Shown here piece by piece: positions 9,138 through 17,708 of a DNA stretch of 64,000 bases. Numbering within the stretch: position 1 is the stretch's first letter; every line of letters starts with the position of its first letter. Both the position numbers and the translations under genes were made by a program. The notes under the pieces were generated by a model. It was not told the origin of the DNA, did no database searches, and worked only from the letters and a program-made list of their open reading frames with translations. The DNA is from Lachnospiraceae bacterium Marseille-Q4251 (GTDB taxonomy: Bacteria; Bacillota; Clostridia; Lachnospirales; Lachnospiraceae), in contig JAGTTO010000001.1 of assembly GCA_018223435.1 (NCBI GenBank), forward strand, positions 1,488,001 to 1,552,000, given 5' to 3'.

Positions 9138-9767
9138 TTATTTGGTTCCGAAGATACGGTCTCCGGCATCGCCCAGACCCGGGCAGATGTATGCGTGCTC
9201 ATTCAGGCAGCGATCCAGATGACCACAGTAGATCTGAACGTCCGGATGTGCCTCGTGAAGTCTCTTCAGTCCTTCCGGAGCTGCGATGATGCACATGAAT
9301 TTGATGTTGCGGCCGCCCTGTTTCTTTACATAGTCCACAGCTGCCTCGGCAGAACCGCCAGTTGCCAGCATCGGGTCAACGATGACATTGATACGCTCGT
9401 TGATGGACTCAGGAAGTTTGCAGTAATACTCGTGAGGCTCATGGGTCACAGGATCACGGTAGAGTCCCACATGGCCAACCTTTGCGGACGGAACCAGGGT
9501 CAGAATACCGTTTACCATTCCAAGGCCGGCGCGAAGCACCGGAATGACAGCCAGTTTTTTACCGGAGATAAAGGGAGTCTTGCAGGTCTCGATCGGAGTC
9601 TCAATCTCCAAATCCTCGGTCGGAAGATCGCGGAATGCCTCGTAGCCCATAAGAACAGCGATCTCCTCCACCAGCTTACGAAACTCGTTGGTTCCGGTAT
9701 TCTTGTCTCTCAGCATTGAAATCTTGTGCTGGATCAGCGGGTGCTCCATAATGTAAACATTTTCCAT
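9138..9767 (-). CDS. upp: Uracil phosphoribosyltransferase
   Basis: 209 aa, the normal length. It makes UMP from uracil and PRPP in pyrimidine salvage. The PRPP loop [11 protein letters not shown] (about 130-140), the uracil-binding C-terminal region [16 protein letters not shown] and the N-terminal HPLIQHKI are all standard. AGGAGG precedes the ATG. It has its own promoter and heads a small operon with the two acetyltransferase genes. Confidence 0.97.
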   Translation of the reverse strand: MENVYIMEHPLIQHKISMLRDKNTGTNEFRKLVEEIAVLMGYEAFRDLPTEDLEIETPIETCKTPFISGKKLAVIPVLRAGLGMVNGILTLVPSAKVGHVGLYRDPVTHEPHEYYCKLPESINERINVIVDPMLATGGSAEAAVDYVKKQGGRNIKFMCIIAAPEGLKRLHEAHPDVQIYCGHLDRCLNEHAYICPGLGDAGDRIFGTK

Positions 9768-9811
9768 TTATTTTCTCCTCCTGCGTATGATATTTGCCCA
9801 AAACTGCATAC

Positions 9812-9840
9812 AGTGTATCATATTCCAGTGAGGTCTGCAA
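9812..9840 (-). promoter_or_regulatory. upp promoter
   Basis: Minus strand TTGCAG, 17 nt, TACACT, about 45 nt before the upp start. It lies just beyond the 3' end of the upstream phosphodiesterase gene. Confidence 0.55.
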
Positions 9841-9853
9841 GGAATATCCTTTC

Positions 9854-11146
9854 TTATTTCAGGATCTCATGAAGCACTCTTCCGTCTGTCCCTTCCATGG
9901 TAAAACCAAGAGCCGCTGCAAAGGTGGGGGCCTCATCCACCAACCGGCAGTTTTTCAGAACAGCTCCTTCTTTGATGGAAGGACCGAAGGCGATGAGAGT
10001 CGGCGACGGGCCACGGTCCGGATGATGGCCATGGGTGGCGTGGCCGAAGCGGTAATCGGAGGTATCGAAGCCCCGGATCACCGGCCCGTACCAGCTTCCA
10101 CTGAAGGAGGTATAGCCGTCGGTCTCCAGCACGAAGGAGAAATCCCCGGCCAGGTGCTCTTTTTCCCGGATCTCTTCCGTGGTATAAACCTGACTGATGC
10201 CGTAGACGCCGGCCTCGCAGAGTTCCTTCAAAACCGCATAGGTCTTCTCCCAGACCTGCCGGTCCGAAGGATCTTTAAGGAAAACCTGGGCGGAGGCTCC
10301 GGTGGACTTAATCATGGCCGTGTAGTCTTTGACTTCATGATTTTCTCCCAGCGTAATGAGGCCACGCTCAGCCAGAAGCACGTTCGGGCAAACCACCCGC
10401 TCGATATTGATCTGGCCGTGGTCGCTGACGATGAAAAAATCCGTATCTTCGCAGGTTCCCGCATCCTGAGTCGCCTTGATGAGCCAGCCCAGCCAGTTGT
10501 CAATCTCGTGGAGGCCGTGCGTCACCTTCGGGCTGAAGAGGCCGGTCTGGTGGCGGTAGCCGTCGATGTTTGCCGGATGAATCATCAGAATATCCGGCTG
10601 GTAATTCCGGATGATACTACAAGCGCTCGCGGTGATAAATTCGTCACAGTAGGGATGAATCCGGTGTTTGAGCATCCAGAGGTTCGGCTCGATGCAGTTC
10701 TTCACGACCTCCTCAGAGCTTCCGCTGGCCCGGAAACAATGCTGTGCCGTCTCCGTCTCGCTCTGGGGCCAGTATTCATCGATGAGATAGTCGATCGAAG
10801 AACAGTTTCCCGTCACCGGCCAGAAGACAGCCGCCGTGGAGAGTCCTTTCTCCTTCGCCCGATCGAAAATCGACGGAACTTTTACCTTATCATAAAACCA
10901 GTTCCAGTCCGAAGAAAGCTCCTTCACATTACTGAGTTCATTATTTACAATGCCGTGGCGGTCCGGATAGCAGCCCGTCATCATCGTGGTATGGCAGGGG
11001 TAGGTGAGGGTCGGATAAATGCTCCGCACCTGCTCCACCCGGGCGGCCTTTTTCCAGAGCGAGCCGAAGACCGGCAGCTGTTCCAGAGTTGCCGTATCTT
11101 CATAAATCAGCGCGTCCTCAGAAATAACAATCACATGTTTTCCCAT
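9854..11146 (-). CDS. Alkaline-phosphatase-superfamily phosphodiesterase/nucleotide pyrophosphatase
   Basis: 430 aa, no signal peptide, so cytoplasmic. It has the ENPP-type metal and nucleophile pattern: VISEDAL with D11 as metal ligand, YPTLTYPCHTTMMTG with the nucleophile threonine near 48, GYRHQTGLFSP, IVSDHGQINIER, and HATHGHHPDRGPSP for the second metal site. Such enzymes hydrolyse phosphodiesters. It is the last gene of a locus whose other members are remnants of a UgpBAEC-type importer, so glycerophosphodiesters or a related phosphodiester are a likely imported substrate, but that is inference. It is intact although the transporter is not. Confidence 0.8.
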   Translation of the reverse strand: MGKHVIVISEDALIYEDTATLEQLPVFGSLWKKAARVEQVRSIYPTLTYPCHTTMMTGCYPDRHGIVNNELSNVKELSSDWNWFYDKVKVPSIFDRAKEKGLSTAAVFWPVTGNCSSIDYLIDEYWPQSETETAQHCFRASGSSEEVVKNCIEPNLWMLKHRIHPYCDEFITASACSIIRNYQPDILMIHPANIDGYRHQTGLFSPKVTHGLHEIDNWLGWLIKATQDAGTCEDTDFFIVSDHGQINIERVVCPNVLLAERGLITLGENHEVKDYTAMIKSTGASAQVFLKDPSDRQVWEKTYAVLKELCEAGVYGISQVYTTEEIREKEHLAGDFSFVLETDGYTSFSGSWYGPVIRGFDTSDYRFGHATHGHHPDRGPSPTLIAFGPSIKEGAVLKNCRLVDEAPTFAAALGFTMEGTDGRVLHEILK

Positions 11147-11161
11147 AAAAAATCCCTCCTG

Positions 11162-11928
11162 TCACTTAATCCCATTGTAAGTAAAAGCTTTGATGATCTG
11201 TTTGCTTCCAAAACAGTAGATAATCAGTATCGGCACAACCAGAATCAGGTTACCCGCCATGATGAGATTCCACTGCAAGCCCTGCTCTGCATCCTGCTTG
11301 AGTTTTTCCACATAAAGCGTCAGCGGACGGAATTTATCGCTGTTCGTCATGACCAGCGGCCAGAAGTAGGAGTTCCAGATTCCGATGACCGAAAACATCA
11401 GGTACACGCTGATGTAGGTAATCTGCTCCGGAATCATGAAAGCCACCAGCACAATGCCGAACAGGGGATGTGAAACCAGCCGAGTACCGTATTGAATAAG
11501 CCATAAGCATTTTTGTTGTAGAGCCAGGTCCAGATGAAGGCGCAGGAAATGGATGCAATCAGATGCGGTGTGAAGATCAGCACCTGCGATACCTCGTTGA
11601 TCTTCCGGTCCGCCCTCATCCAGAGGGCAAAAAGAAGAGCCAGCGTGAGAAGTATCACTACCACCATCATAGTATAGTAGCCCGTGTTTTTCAATGCGGT
11701 CAGAAAATCTTTTTTCACAAAAAAGAGCTGCCGGTAATTGTCCAGCCCCACAAACTGTTTCAGCGGCTTCAGCGCATTTCCCTTAAAAAAGCTGAGCCGG
11801 ACAATATTCAGCATCGGATAGATTGTAAACACCAGGAGAAAGCAGAGGGCCGGCAGAATCATCAGCCAGGAACCCAGCCAGTCCTTCCATTTTTTCCTGC
11901 GGTTCCGGCGCTTTCTTTCTTCATCCAT
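11162..11928 (-). pseudogene. UgpA- and UgpE-type permease genes fused by deletion
   Basis: From ATG 11928 (GAGGTGA upstream; the ugpC remnant's stop overlaps this ATG) the frame encodes the N-terminus of a UgpA/MalF-type permease: WLMILPALCFLLVFTIYPM, FVGLDNYRQLFF, to VLGWFHIP. At about 11450-11475 it switches out of frame to GIVLVAFMIPEQITYISVYL of a UgpE/MalG-type permease. A second jump at about 11390-11396 leads to VIGIWNSYFWPLVM and the C-terminus. About 160 plus 100 residues remain of two ~290-residue proteins, so neither can span the membrane properly. Confidence 0.82.
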
Positions 11929-12340
11929 GATACTCACCTCTGATTCTCCGAAGATAAGCCTCCCGGTTCTCCCCTGTTTCCAGGCGGATCCGCTGCCCTT
12001 CCCCGTCAAAAAACAGGACAAACTCATCGGGAACGGAAAGATGACATTCCTCTCCGGCCTCAAACTCGCACTCGCGGCTTTTTACCATCATGATACCGTC
12101 CCCGGTCTCCACTTTGTAAACGGTCTCGCTTCCCAGCATCTCGCAGGTGATGATCCGGGCTTTTCTCCGATAGACAGCCTTTCCGTTTTCCGTCCTGGAA
12201 AGCTCTGCCCGCTCCGGCCGGAAGCCCATCTGGATCTTTCCGTCGCAGGAAAACACATTCATGGGCGGCGTTCCCATAAACTGGGCGGTAAAGGTATTGT
12301 CCTGATCGTTATAAAGCTCTCTCGGATTTCCTTTCTGCAT
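11921..12340 (-). pseudogene. C-terminal third of a UgpC/MsmK-type ABC ATPase
   Basis: The frame opens at MQKGNPRELYND and continues GTPPMNVF, MGFRPERAEL and an OB-fold-like tail, which is the C-terminal regulatory domain of UgpC/MsmK/MalK proteins. The nucleotide-binding domain with Walker A, signature and Walker B (about 230 residues) is absent. Upstream it runs straight into the end of a binding-protein fragment. It is not able to act as an ATPase. Confidence 0.8.
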
Positions 12341-12458
12341 GAATAACCGGTGTGCATCGTATTGTAGGTCACTTCCTCATCGCTCATCAGGAACTGTACG
12401 AACTCCCAGGAAGCCCTGCTGCCACAATAGCTCCTGCTTTTTTCAGTCCTTTTTTCAT
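12341..12458 (-). pseudogene. UgpB-type solute-binding protein, only signal peptide and C-terminal scrap left
   Basis: ATG 12458 has GAGGAGG 8 nt upstream and encodes MKKGLKKAGAIVAAG, the start of a signal peptide. At about 12405-12412 it joins, one frame over, to WEFVQFLMSDEEVTYNTMH, a standard C-terminal piece of extracellular sugar or glycerophosphate binding proteins. The in-frame reading stops at 12387. Nearly 400 residues are missing. Confidence 0.75.
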
Positions 12459-12500
12459 TTTTTTATCCTCCTCTTGTTCGGATTTTCCTCCGATGGCCTG

Positions 12501-12530
12501 ACTATAGCACAGGAACGAAAAAAGGCGCAA
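12501..12530 (-). promoter_or_regulatory. Probable promoter of the ugp-type operon
   Basis: Minus strand TTGCGC, 18 nt, TATAGT, about 40 nt before the ugpB stub. The -35 box overlaps the stem of the terminator-like hairpin at 12518-12538. It is back to back with a deoR promoter, the usual arrangement for a local regulator. Confidence 0.45.
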
Positions 12531-12538
12531 GACGCGCC
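12518..12538 (-). terminator. Short intrinsic terminator facing the ugp-type operon
   Basis: Minus strand GGCGC-GTCTT-GCGCC followed by six T. It would stop transcripts coming from the IS element before they enter the ugp remnants. Confidence 0.6.
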
Positions 12539-12575
12539 ACGGATTATGAAAGATCGCTCAGATGGATGATCGTTT

Positions 12576-12604
12576 TTTACAAAAGCTTCTGCATTTTTTA
12601 CATT
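12576..12604 (+). promoter_or_regulatory. Probable deoR promoter
   Basis: Plus strand TTTACA, 17 nt, TACATT, about 58 nt before the ATG of the interrupted deoR gene. Confidence 0.45.
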
Positions 12605-12693
12605 TGGGGATTATGCTGGAAGAAACAGCAAAGGAAGCCCATGGCTTTTCAGAAAGGATTTTATGAATATAGACAGAGAAAGAAGTATCGTGA

Positions 12694-12850
12694 CATGCTC
12701 CCACCACTTAAATCTTACGATTTTGAAGTGGGGGCTTCCTGCTCGATTGCCTTTTAAGGCAAAGCTAAAACAGGCTATCCCCGCGTGTCCCGCGGTTTTG
12801 TTTTTTATCTTCATCCGGTTACGGATTTTTTTCTTGTGCCGTTAGGCACA
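12694..12850 (-). ncRNA. Possible omegaRNA (TnpB guide RNA) at the element's right end
   Basis: In IS200/IS605 elements the guide RNA of TnpB is transcribed from the 3' end of tnpB through the right end, with the guide taken from flanking DNA. Here that region holds two stem-loops (CCGCGGG/CGCGGGG region and the right-end hairpin). The adjoining guide would be deoR's own first codons. This rests on family knowledge and position, not on a matched structure. Confidence 0.35.
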
Positions 12851-13948
12851 TTCTTTATAGATCCTTTTTCCTTCTTCGCGGATATTGACTGCTGCATTCA
12901 CATCCCGATCCATCCGGTTTCCACATTCACAGACATATATTCTATCCGACAATGCCAGTTCCTTTTTCTTATGTCCACATACACTGCAAATCTTGCTCGA
13001 TGCAAAATAACGGTCTACCTTTATAAGATGTTTCCCGCGCTCTTCCAGTTTGTATCCCAGCATGGACAGAAACTGCCCATACCCATTATCCTGCACGCCT
13101 TTCCCAAGATGCAGCCCTCCGGACATTCCCTGCAGGTTCAGATCTTCCACGCATACTGCATCATATCTTTCAGCAAGCTCCCTGCTTAGCTTATGCTGGA
13201 AATCTTTTCTCTGGTTCTTTATCTTTTCATGACATAAGGCTACCTTTTTCTTCTGTTTCTGATAGTTCCGGCTTCCTTTCTCACAGTGGGAAAGCTTTCT
13301 CTGTTCCCTTGCAAGTTTTTTCTCTGCTTTTCTGTAAAACATAGGGTACCCGGCTCTTTCTCCTGTAGAAAATACACACATTCCCTGCATGGCAAAATCG
13401 ATCCCAAGAAATCTCTCTGCCCGTCTTTTTTCCGCTGTTTGGTTCTCACAGCAGAACAAAAGACTTGCAAAATATTTCCCGGATGGCTCACGGCTTATCG
13501 TTACCGATTTCAGTTTCCACTCTGACGGGATCTGGCGGTGAAGTTTTATTTTTATGGCGGACATCTTTGGAAGCTTCAAATGGGTATCCTGCAAAAGGAT
13601 ATTCCCGTTTACTGCATTGGTCGTATAAGAATTTCTTGAATGTTTTCTTGATTTATAGCGGGGAAATCCGCAGGATGGTTCCCGGAAAAACTTCCGGAAC
13701 GCACTTTCCAGATGCAGCTGCGCATTCGCCAGGGCAAGGGAGTCCACCTCTTTCAGCCAGGGATATTCCTTCTTATATCCGGCCGGTGTGTTCCTGAGCA
13801 TCTTTTTTTCTTTCTGGTAATAGCTGATCTTGTCCGCAAGCATCTGGTTATAGATAAAGCGGCTGCAGCCGATTGTTTTCTCTATCTGAACGCTCTGCTC
13901 TTTATCTGGATAGATCCTTATTTTTACGGCATGGTTCATTTTGCTCAC
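12842..13948 (-). CDS. tnpB: TnpB, IS200/IS605 RNA-guided nuclease
   Basis: 368 aa, apparently intact. The RuvC residues are D184 (FLGIDFAM), E268 (VCVEDLNLQG) and the DRD at 347-349 (MDRDVNAAVNI). The zinc ribbon is CSVC (321-324) with CEC (340-342). The N-terminal HTH/WED region is normal (KIRIYPDKEQ, GCSRFIYNQMLADK). TnpB proteins cut DNA next to a short motif using a guide RNA made from the element's right end and help the element persist. The frame may start at GTG 13948 or ATG 13939. It follows the damaged tnpA. Confidence 0.9.
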   Translation of the reverse strand: MSKMNHAVKIRIYPDKEQSVQIEKTIGCSRFIYNQMLADKISYYQKEKKMLRNTPAGYKKEYPWLKEVDSLALANAQLHLESAFRKFFREPSCGFPRYKSRKHSRNSYTTNAVNGNILLQDTHLKLPKMSAIKIKLHRQIPSEWKLKSVTISREPSGKYFASLLFCCENQTAEKRRAERFLGIDFAMQGMCVFSTGERAGYPMFYRKAEKKLAREQRKLSHCEKGSRNYQKQKKKVALCHEKIKNQRKDFQHKLSRELAERYDAVCVEDLNLQGMSGGLHLGKGVQDNGYGQFLSMLGYKLEERGKHLIKVDRYFASSKICSVCGHKKKELALSDRIYVCECGNRMDRDVNAAVNIREEGKRIYKECA

Positions 13949-14280
13949 CCTGGCTTTCTATATACTGCCGTATTGTTTCAATCGGCGCCCCGCCTGCACG
14001 GAGCAGACAGAAGCTTCAGCAGTCTGCTGCTGGCACTTTTACAGGCATTGATGAATTTACGGAGTTCCGTCTTTGGCTGTGCGCGGAACAGCACATGAAC
14101 ATGGTCTGTATCGTGATTCCATTCTTCCAGTAAGATCCCGTATCCGGGTGCGATATACTCAAAGATCTCTTTTGCTCTTTCGGATATTTTGCCATTCCGT
14201 ACTTTTCTTCTGTATTTTATAACCATCACTAGGTGATAATATAGTAGAAATACTGAATGGGAATTATGATCCAATTCCAT
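13902..14280 (-). pseudogene. tnpA: TnpA Y1 transposase with internal deletion and frameshift
   Basis: The frame opens MELDHNSHSVFLLYYHLV and includes the HUH metal motif HVHVLF (about residues 61-66) and KTELRKFINACKSASSRLLK. At about 13995-14005 it jumps into another frame: FCLLRAGGAPIETIRQYIES, which carries the catalytic tyrosine Q-Y-I-E. About 15-25 codons that normally lie between (the KLW...SRS region) are missing. The element can therefore not excise by itself, although TnpB is intact. Confidence 0.8.
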
Positions 14281-14817
14281 TGTGTTTATCACTATTTTTC
14301 TTATATCGACTGATATGTATTTGCGAACTAATGTTCCTTTTCAGTATACTATATCAGGGGATAGAGAACAAGTGTTTCTTTTGTACTATAAGGACTTTTT
14401 TGAGCAGATATGCTCAGATGTGCAATTCATCTCACCACCTGAAGAGGTGGGAGAATTCTTGCTACATTTGTTAAAAATTTTGGTTCACGATAAAAAAGTC
14501 ACCGTCAAGGATCTCTCCACCCGCCTCTTTACCAGCGAGCCTTCGATCCGTAGGGATCTGGTCTCGCTGGAGCGGCAGCATCTTCTGAAACGCATCTACG
14601 GCGGGGCCATCCTCAACGACAACGGAGAGCTTACGGATATCTCCGAAGCCGAAGATTATATCCGGCTTCATATGATGGAGCGGTCGAAAAAAGTCTATCT
14701 CCTCTGCAACAGCAGCAAATTTTCCACTCGCTGCTTCCACCACCTCTGCCACGCCTCAGAGCTTTCTGGCATCATCAGCGAAGGAGAGGTGCCGGAGGGG
14801 CTGGGGGAGTATTTTCT

Positions 14818-16470
14818 CTAAATCTCCTCTTTTCCCCCATTTCTTGAGCGGATCACCAGCAGCACGCCCACCATGAGGACAATGCAGACCGGCAGGGCGA
14901 TCCAGGAAAGGCCTGCTGCGCCCGCGGCCTGAAGAATGCCGATGATAAAGTATCCGACGAGACAGATAACTGCCACCAGAAGGGCGTAAGGCAGCTGGGT
15001 GGAGACATGGTTGACATGCTCACAGTGACCGCCGGCGGAGGCCATGATCGTCGTATCGGAGATCGGGGAACAATGATCGCCGCAGACAGCTCCTGCCAGG
15101 CAGGAAGCAATAGAGATCACCATCATCTGACCGGAGGGGAAAACTCCGATGACAATCGGGATCAGGATGCTGAAAGTTCCCCAGGAAGTTCCCGTAGCGA
15201 AAGCCAGGAACGCAGCCACGAGGAAGATCACCATCGGAAGGAAGCCCTGCAGGGAACCGGCAGATTTTGCCACCATATCGGCCACGAAAACTTTCGCTCC
15301 CAGAAGGTTCGTCATACCGGACAGCGTCCAGGCCATCGTGAGGATCAGGATCGGGGCGATCATGGATTTAAAGCCCTCGGGAATACACTCGGTAAATTCC
15401 TGGAAGGACAGTACATCGCGCATCATGTAGTAAATAAAAGTAAAGACCAGAGCCACCGCTCCGCCGAGAACCAGACCTACGGAAGCGCTGGAATTGGCAA
15501 ACGCATCCACAAAAGAAGCGCCGCTGAAGAAACCGCCGGTATAGATCATGGCTACGATACAGCTCACAATCAGGACAGCCACCGGAAGCACAAGATCCAG
15601 CACATGGGAATTTTCCTTCTGAATCTCTTCCTCGTTGCCCTCGTAAGGTCTTCCCGGCGTCGTGAAAAGATCGCCCTTGATGGCGTTCATCTCATGCTTT
15701 TTCATCGGACCGAAATCCACCCGGAGAAGGGTCGTAGCGAGCAGCATCACCAGAGTCAGCAGTGCGTACAGGTTATAGGGTATCGTCTGGATAAAGACGG
15801 CAAAGCCGTTGATTCCGGAATCAGAAGGAACGGAGGAGGTGACGGCTGCAGCCCAGGAACTGATGGGAGCGATGATGCAGACCGGAGCCGCCGTGGCGTC
15901 GATGATATAGGAAAGCTTTGCTCGGGATACTTTATGACGGTCCGTCACCGGCCGCATAACGCTTCCCACAGTCAGGCAGTTGAAATAATCATCCACAAAG
16001 ATCAGCACACCCAGGATCATGACAGAAATCTGGGCTCCGATCCGGGTTTTGATGTGCTTCGATGCCCATTTACCGAAGGCTGCGGAACCGCCTGCCCGGT
16101 TCAAAAGAGATACCAGGATTCCCAGCATAACCAGGAAAACAAGAATTCCCACGTTTCCGGAGTCTGAGAGCTTGTAGACCATTCCGCCCTCTTCATTGAA
16201 AAGCATCGTGTTGATCATAAGCTCCAGATTAAAGTTTGCATAGAGAAGGGCTCCTGTGATGATACCTGCCAGAAGAGAGGTGTAAACCTCCTTCGTCACC
16301 AGAGCCAGGCCGATGGCGATCACCGGCGGAAGCAGAGACCAGATGGTCGCGTAAGTGCCGCACTGGTACGTCTCTCTGTCTGCAATTGTTCCCGGTGTCT
16401 GAAAAGACACCACCAGAAAGACAGCGATAATCGCAATGAAAATCAGCATCGCGATCTGTTTTTTCTTCAT
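14818..16470 (-). CDS. NhaC-family Na+/H+ antiporter
   Basis: 550 aa from ATG 16470; a GTG six bases upstream has the better-placed GGGAG site and may be the true start. About 12 membrane segments are visible. Family signatures include FVDDYFNCLTVGSVMRP, DATAAPVCIIAPISSWAA, FATGTSWGTFSILIPI and GDHCSPISDTT. NhaC-type proteins exchange sodium for protons, and some relatives couple it to an organic acid (malate/lactate). It follows the DUF362/PTS-like/ThrE genes on the same strand but has its own promoter within the end of the upstream gene, so the link to them is uncertain. Confidence 0.88.
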   Translation of the reverse strand: MKKKQIAMLIFIAIIAVFLVVSFQTPGTIADRETYQCGTYATIWSLLPPVIAIGLALVTKEVYTSLLAGIITGALLYANFNLELMINTMLFNEEGGMVYKLSDSGNVGILVFLVMLGILVSLLNRAGGSAAFGKWASKHIKTRIGAQISVMILGVLIFVDDYFNCLTVGSVMRPVTDRHKVSRAKLSYIIDATAAPVCIIAPISSWAAAVTSSVPSDSGINGFAVFIQTIPYNLYALLTLVMLLATTLLRVDFGPMKKHEMNAIKGDLFTTPGRPYEGNEEEIQKENSHVLDLVLPVAVLIVSCIVAMIYTGGFFSGASFVDAFANSSASVGLVLGGAVALVFTFIYYMMRDVLSFQEFTECIPEGFKSMIAPILILTMAWTLSGMTNLLGAKVFVADMVAKSAGSLQGFLPMVIFLVAAFLAFATGTSWGTFSILIPIVIGVFPSGQMMVISIASCLAGAVCGDHCSPISDTTIMASAGGHCEHVNHVSTQLPYALLVAVICLVGYFIIGILQAAGAAGLSWIALPVCIVLMVGVLLVIRSRNGGKEEI

Positions 16471-16534
16471 TTTCACGTTCGTTTTCTCCCTCTTTTTAGA
16501 TTTTGCGCCTGTTCCGGCGCTTTCTTGTAGCATC

Positions 16535-16563
16535 AGTATAAAGTGATACATTCCAGAAATCAA
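16535..16563 (-). promoter_or_regulatory. Promoter of the NhaC-type gene
   Basis: Minus strand TTGATT, 17 nt, TATACT, overlapping the stop of the DUF362 gene. The leader contains the hairpin GCGCC-ggaaca-GGCGC (16505-16520). Confidence 0.65.
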
Positions 16564-17675
16564 GAACTTTTTCCATTAAGATATGCTTTTAAAAATTCAT
16601 AGATTTCCTGCTCTGTCGGCGGGCAGCCTGGACAGGAATGGGCAAACTTTCTTGTGCAGTTTCCCACGCCGAGAAGCCCTTCTTTTCCCCGGTAGCCTTG
16701 ACCGATGGAAATTTTTTCATGGAGCTTCCCAAAAATCCCCTCATCCTTGAGCACGGCAAGAGCCGGAATCAGGTAGCCGTAGCAGGCGCTGCAGGATTCC
16801 ACCTCTTCCACCGCGTCCTTAAGCTCCACCACCTTACGGGATTCCGGCAGGCGTTTCTTATCTTCCGCTTCGCTCTTCTCGCCGCCGACAAGCCGGATCT
16901 CTAACTTGGAAAGATCCGCGCTTCCCACGCCGAGCTCCTCCGCCATCGTGATATAGGGAATGTCCGAGGGCTTATAATAGAGAAGGTCCGCCGCGTGAGC
17001 ATCCACGAGAACCGGGTCCACAGCCGCCATAATGCAGTTTCGCACCACCGGATTGCCCCCGTCCTCGAAATCCAGATCCCCGCAGATATGGTCCACGACG
17101 ATAAAATCCTGATGAAGGCCGGCGCTTAAGTGGGCGATCGGCTTGTGAAGGCCCATCGCATGAAAATGGCGCTTCTCCTGGTTTGGAATCAGGCCCTTCA
17201 TATTTTTCAGGGCGCAGGTCAGTTTCGTCTGGCAATGGCCCTTCAGCACCGGCACATTGATGAGAAAATCAAGGCCCGCCGCCTCGTCGCAGAGGTTCAG
17301 CTCCAGCCCTTTACAGTCGTGTACATGAAAAGAGTCCTTCTGTGTATCCACAAAAGGAACTCCATATTGCCTGCAAAGGTCCAGATATCCACATACTTCG
17401 GCAGATTCCGAAGTTTTATCCCCAACCCAGGAGCCTTCCAGCACAAGAAGCTGTGTAAAACCTCTCTCTTGAAGGTATTCGATGATACCGGCCACAATCT
17501 CCGGGTGGGTCGTCGCTCCCCAGGAAGCCTCCGAGGGAGCCACCAGGTTCGGCTTGATGCCAATCCTGGCATTTTTTCCCGGGATCCGGCTCTCAAGCTC
17601 CGCTTCCGTAAGCAGAAGCTTTGTCAGCTCTTTATAATCGGTCCCGTAAATTTTCAGGATCTCATTTTCTTTCAT
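16560..17675 (-). CDS. DUF362-domain protein
   Basis: 371 aa, start chosen for GAAAGGA 8 nt upstream. DUF362 blocks are clear: GIKPNLVAPSEASWGATTHP, VLEGSWVGD, FLINVPVLKGHCQTKLTCAL, KNMKGLIPN, DHICGDLDFE and AAVDPVLVDAHAADLL. The C-terminal part has two cysteine groups, CSAC (about 290) and CTRKFAHSCPGC (about 345), which could hold an iron-sulfur or other metal centre. The biochemical role of the family is poorly defined. It is 33 bp from the PTS IIC-like gene and looks co-transcribed with it and the ThrE-type genes. Confidence 0.8.
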   Translation of the reverse strand: MKENEILKIYGTDYKELTKLLLTEAELESRIPGKNARIGIKPNLVAPSEASWGATTHPEIVAGIIEYLQERGFTQLLVLEGSWVGDKTSESAEVCGYLDLCRQYGVPFVDTQKDSFHVHDCKGLELNLCDEAAGLDFLINVPVLKGHCQTKLTCALKNMKGLIPNQEKRHFHAMGLHKPIAHLSAGLHQDFIVVDHICGDLDFEDGGNPVVRNCIMAAVDPVLVDAHAADLLYYKPSDIPYITMAEELGVGSADLSKLEIRLVGGEKSEAEDKKRLPESRKVVELKDAVEEVESCSACYGYLIPALAVLKDEGIFGKLHEKISIGQGYRGKEGLLGVGNCTRKFAHSCPGCPPTEQEIYEFLKAYLNGKSS

Positions 17676-17708
17676 AGATCTGTCCTTTCGCAAAAGCAGG
17701 TTGAATCT

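Larger units (their letters stand above)
12690..14460 (-). mobile_element. IS200/IS605-family insertion element (tnpA remnant + tnpB)
   Basis: It carries a Y1 transposase gene and a TnpB gene on the minus strand. The ends are marked by subterminal hairpins, as expected for the family: left end CCACCT-GAAG-AGGTGG (14435-14450), right end 12700-12734 (CCACTT...AAGTGG). A palindrome GAGCA/TGCTC lies inside the left end. The limits come from the point where the deoR frame breaks off and resumes, so they are good to a few bases. There is no target duplication, as usual for this family. Confidence 0.85.
12663..14821 (+). pseudogene. DeoR-family regulator split by IS200/IS605 and internally deleted
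   Basis: The 5' end is ATG 12663 behind AGAAAGG and reads MNIDRERSI. The IS element interrupts it at about 12690, and the frame resumes at about 14459 as LLHLLKILVHDKKVTVKDL, SEPSIRRDL and RIYGGAI, a complete DeoR winged helix. After NDNGE (about 14625-14632) it jumps to ISEAEDYIRLHMMERSKKVY and the C-terminal LLCNSSKFSTR block. Some 120 residues of the DeoRC sugar-phosphate domain are therefore missing. It faces away from the ugp-type operon and was probably its regulator (GlpR-like). The stop overlaps the end of the convergent nhaC-like gene by 4 bp. Confidence 0.78.

Noticed and set aside
9794..11473. Long plus-strand frame opposite the phosphodiesterase (559 codons)
   Set aside because: It mirrors a well-supported minus-strand gene, has no ribosome site and no recognisable domain; GC-rich codons leave the opposite frame open.
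14282..14821. A complete 179-aa regulator gene starting inside the IS element
   Set aside because: Its first ~55 codons are IS left-end sequence including the terminal hairpin. The true deoR start is at 12663 on the other side of the element.
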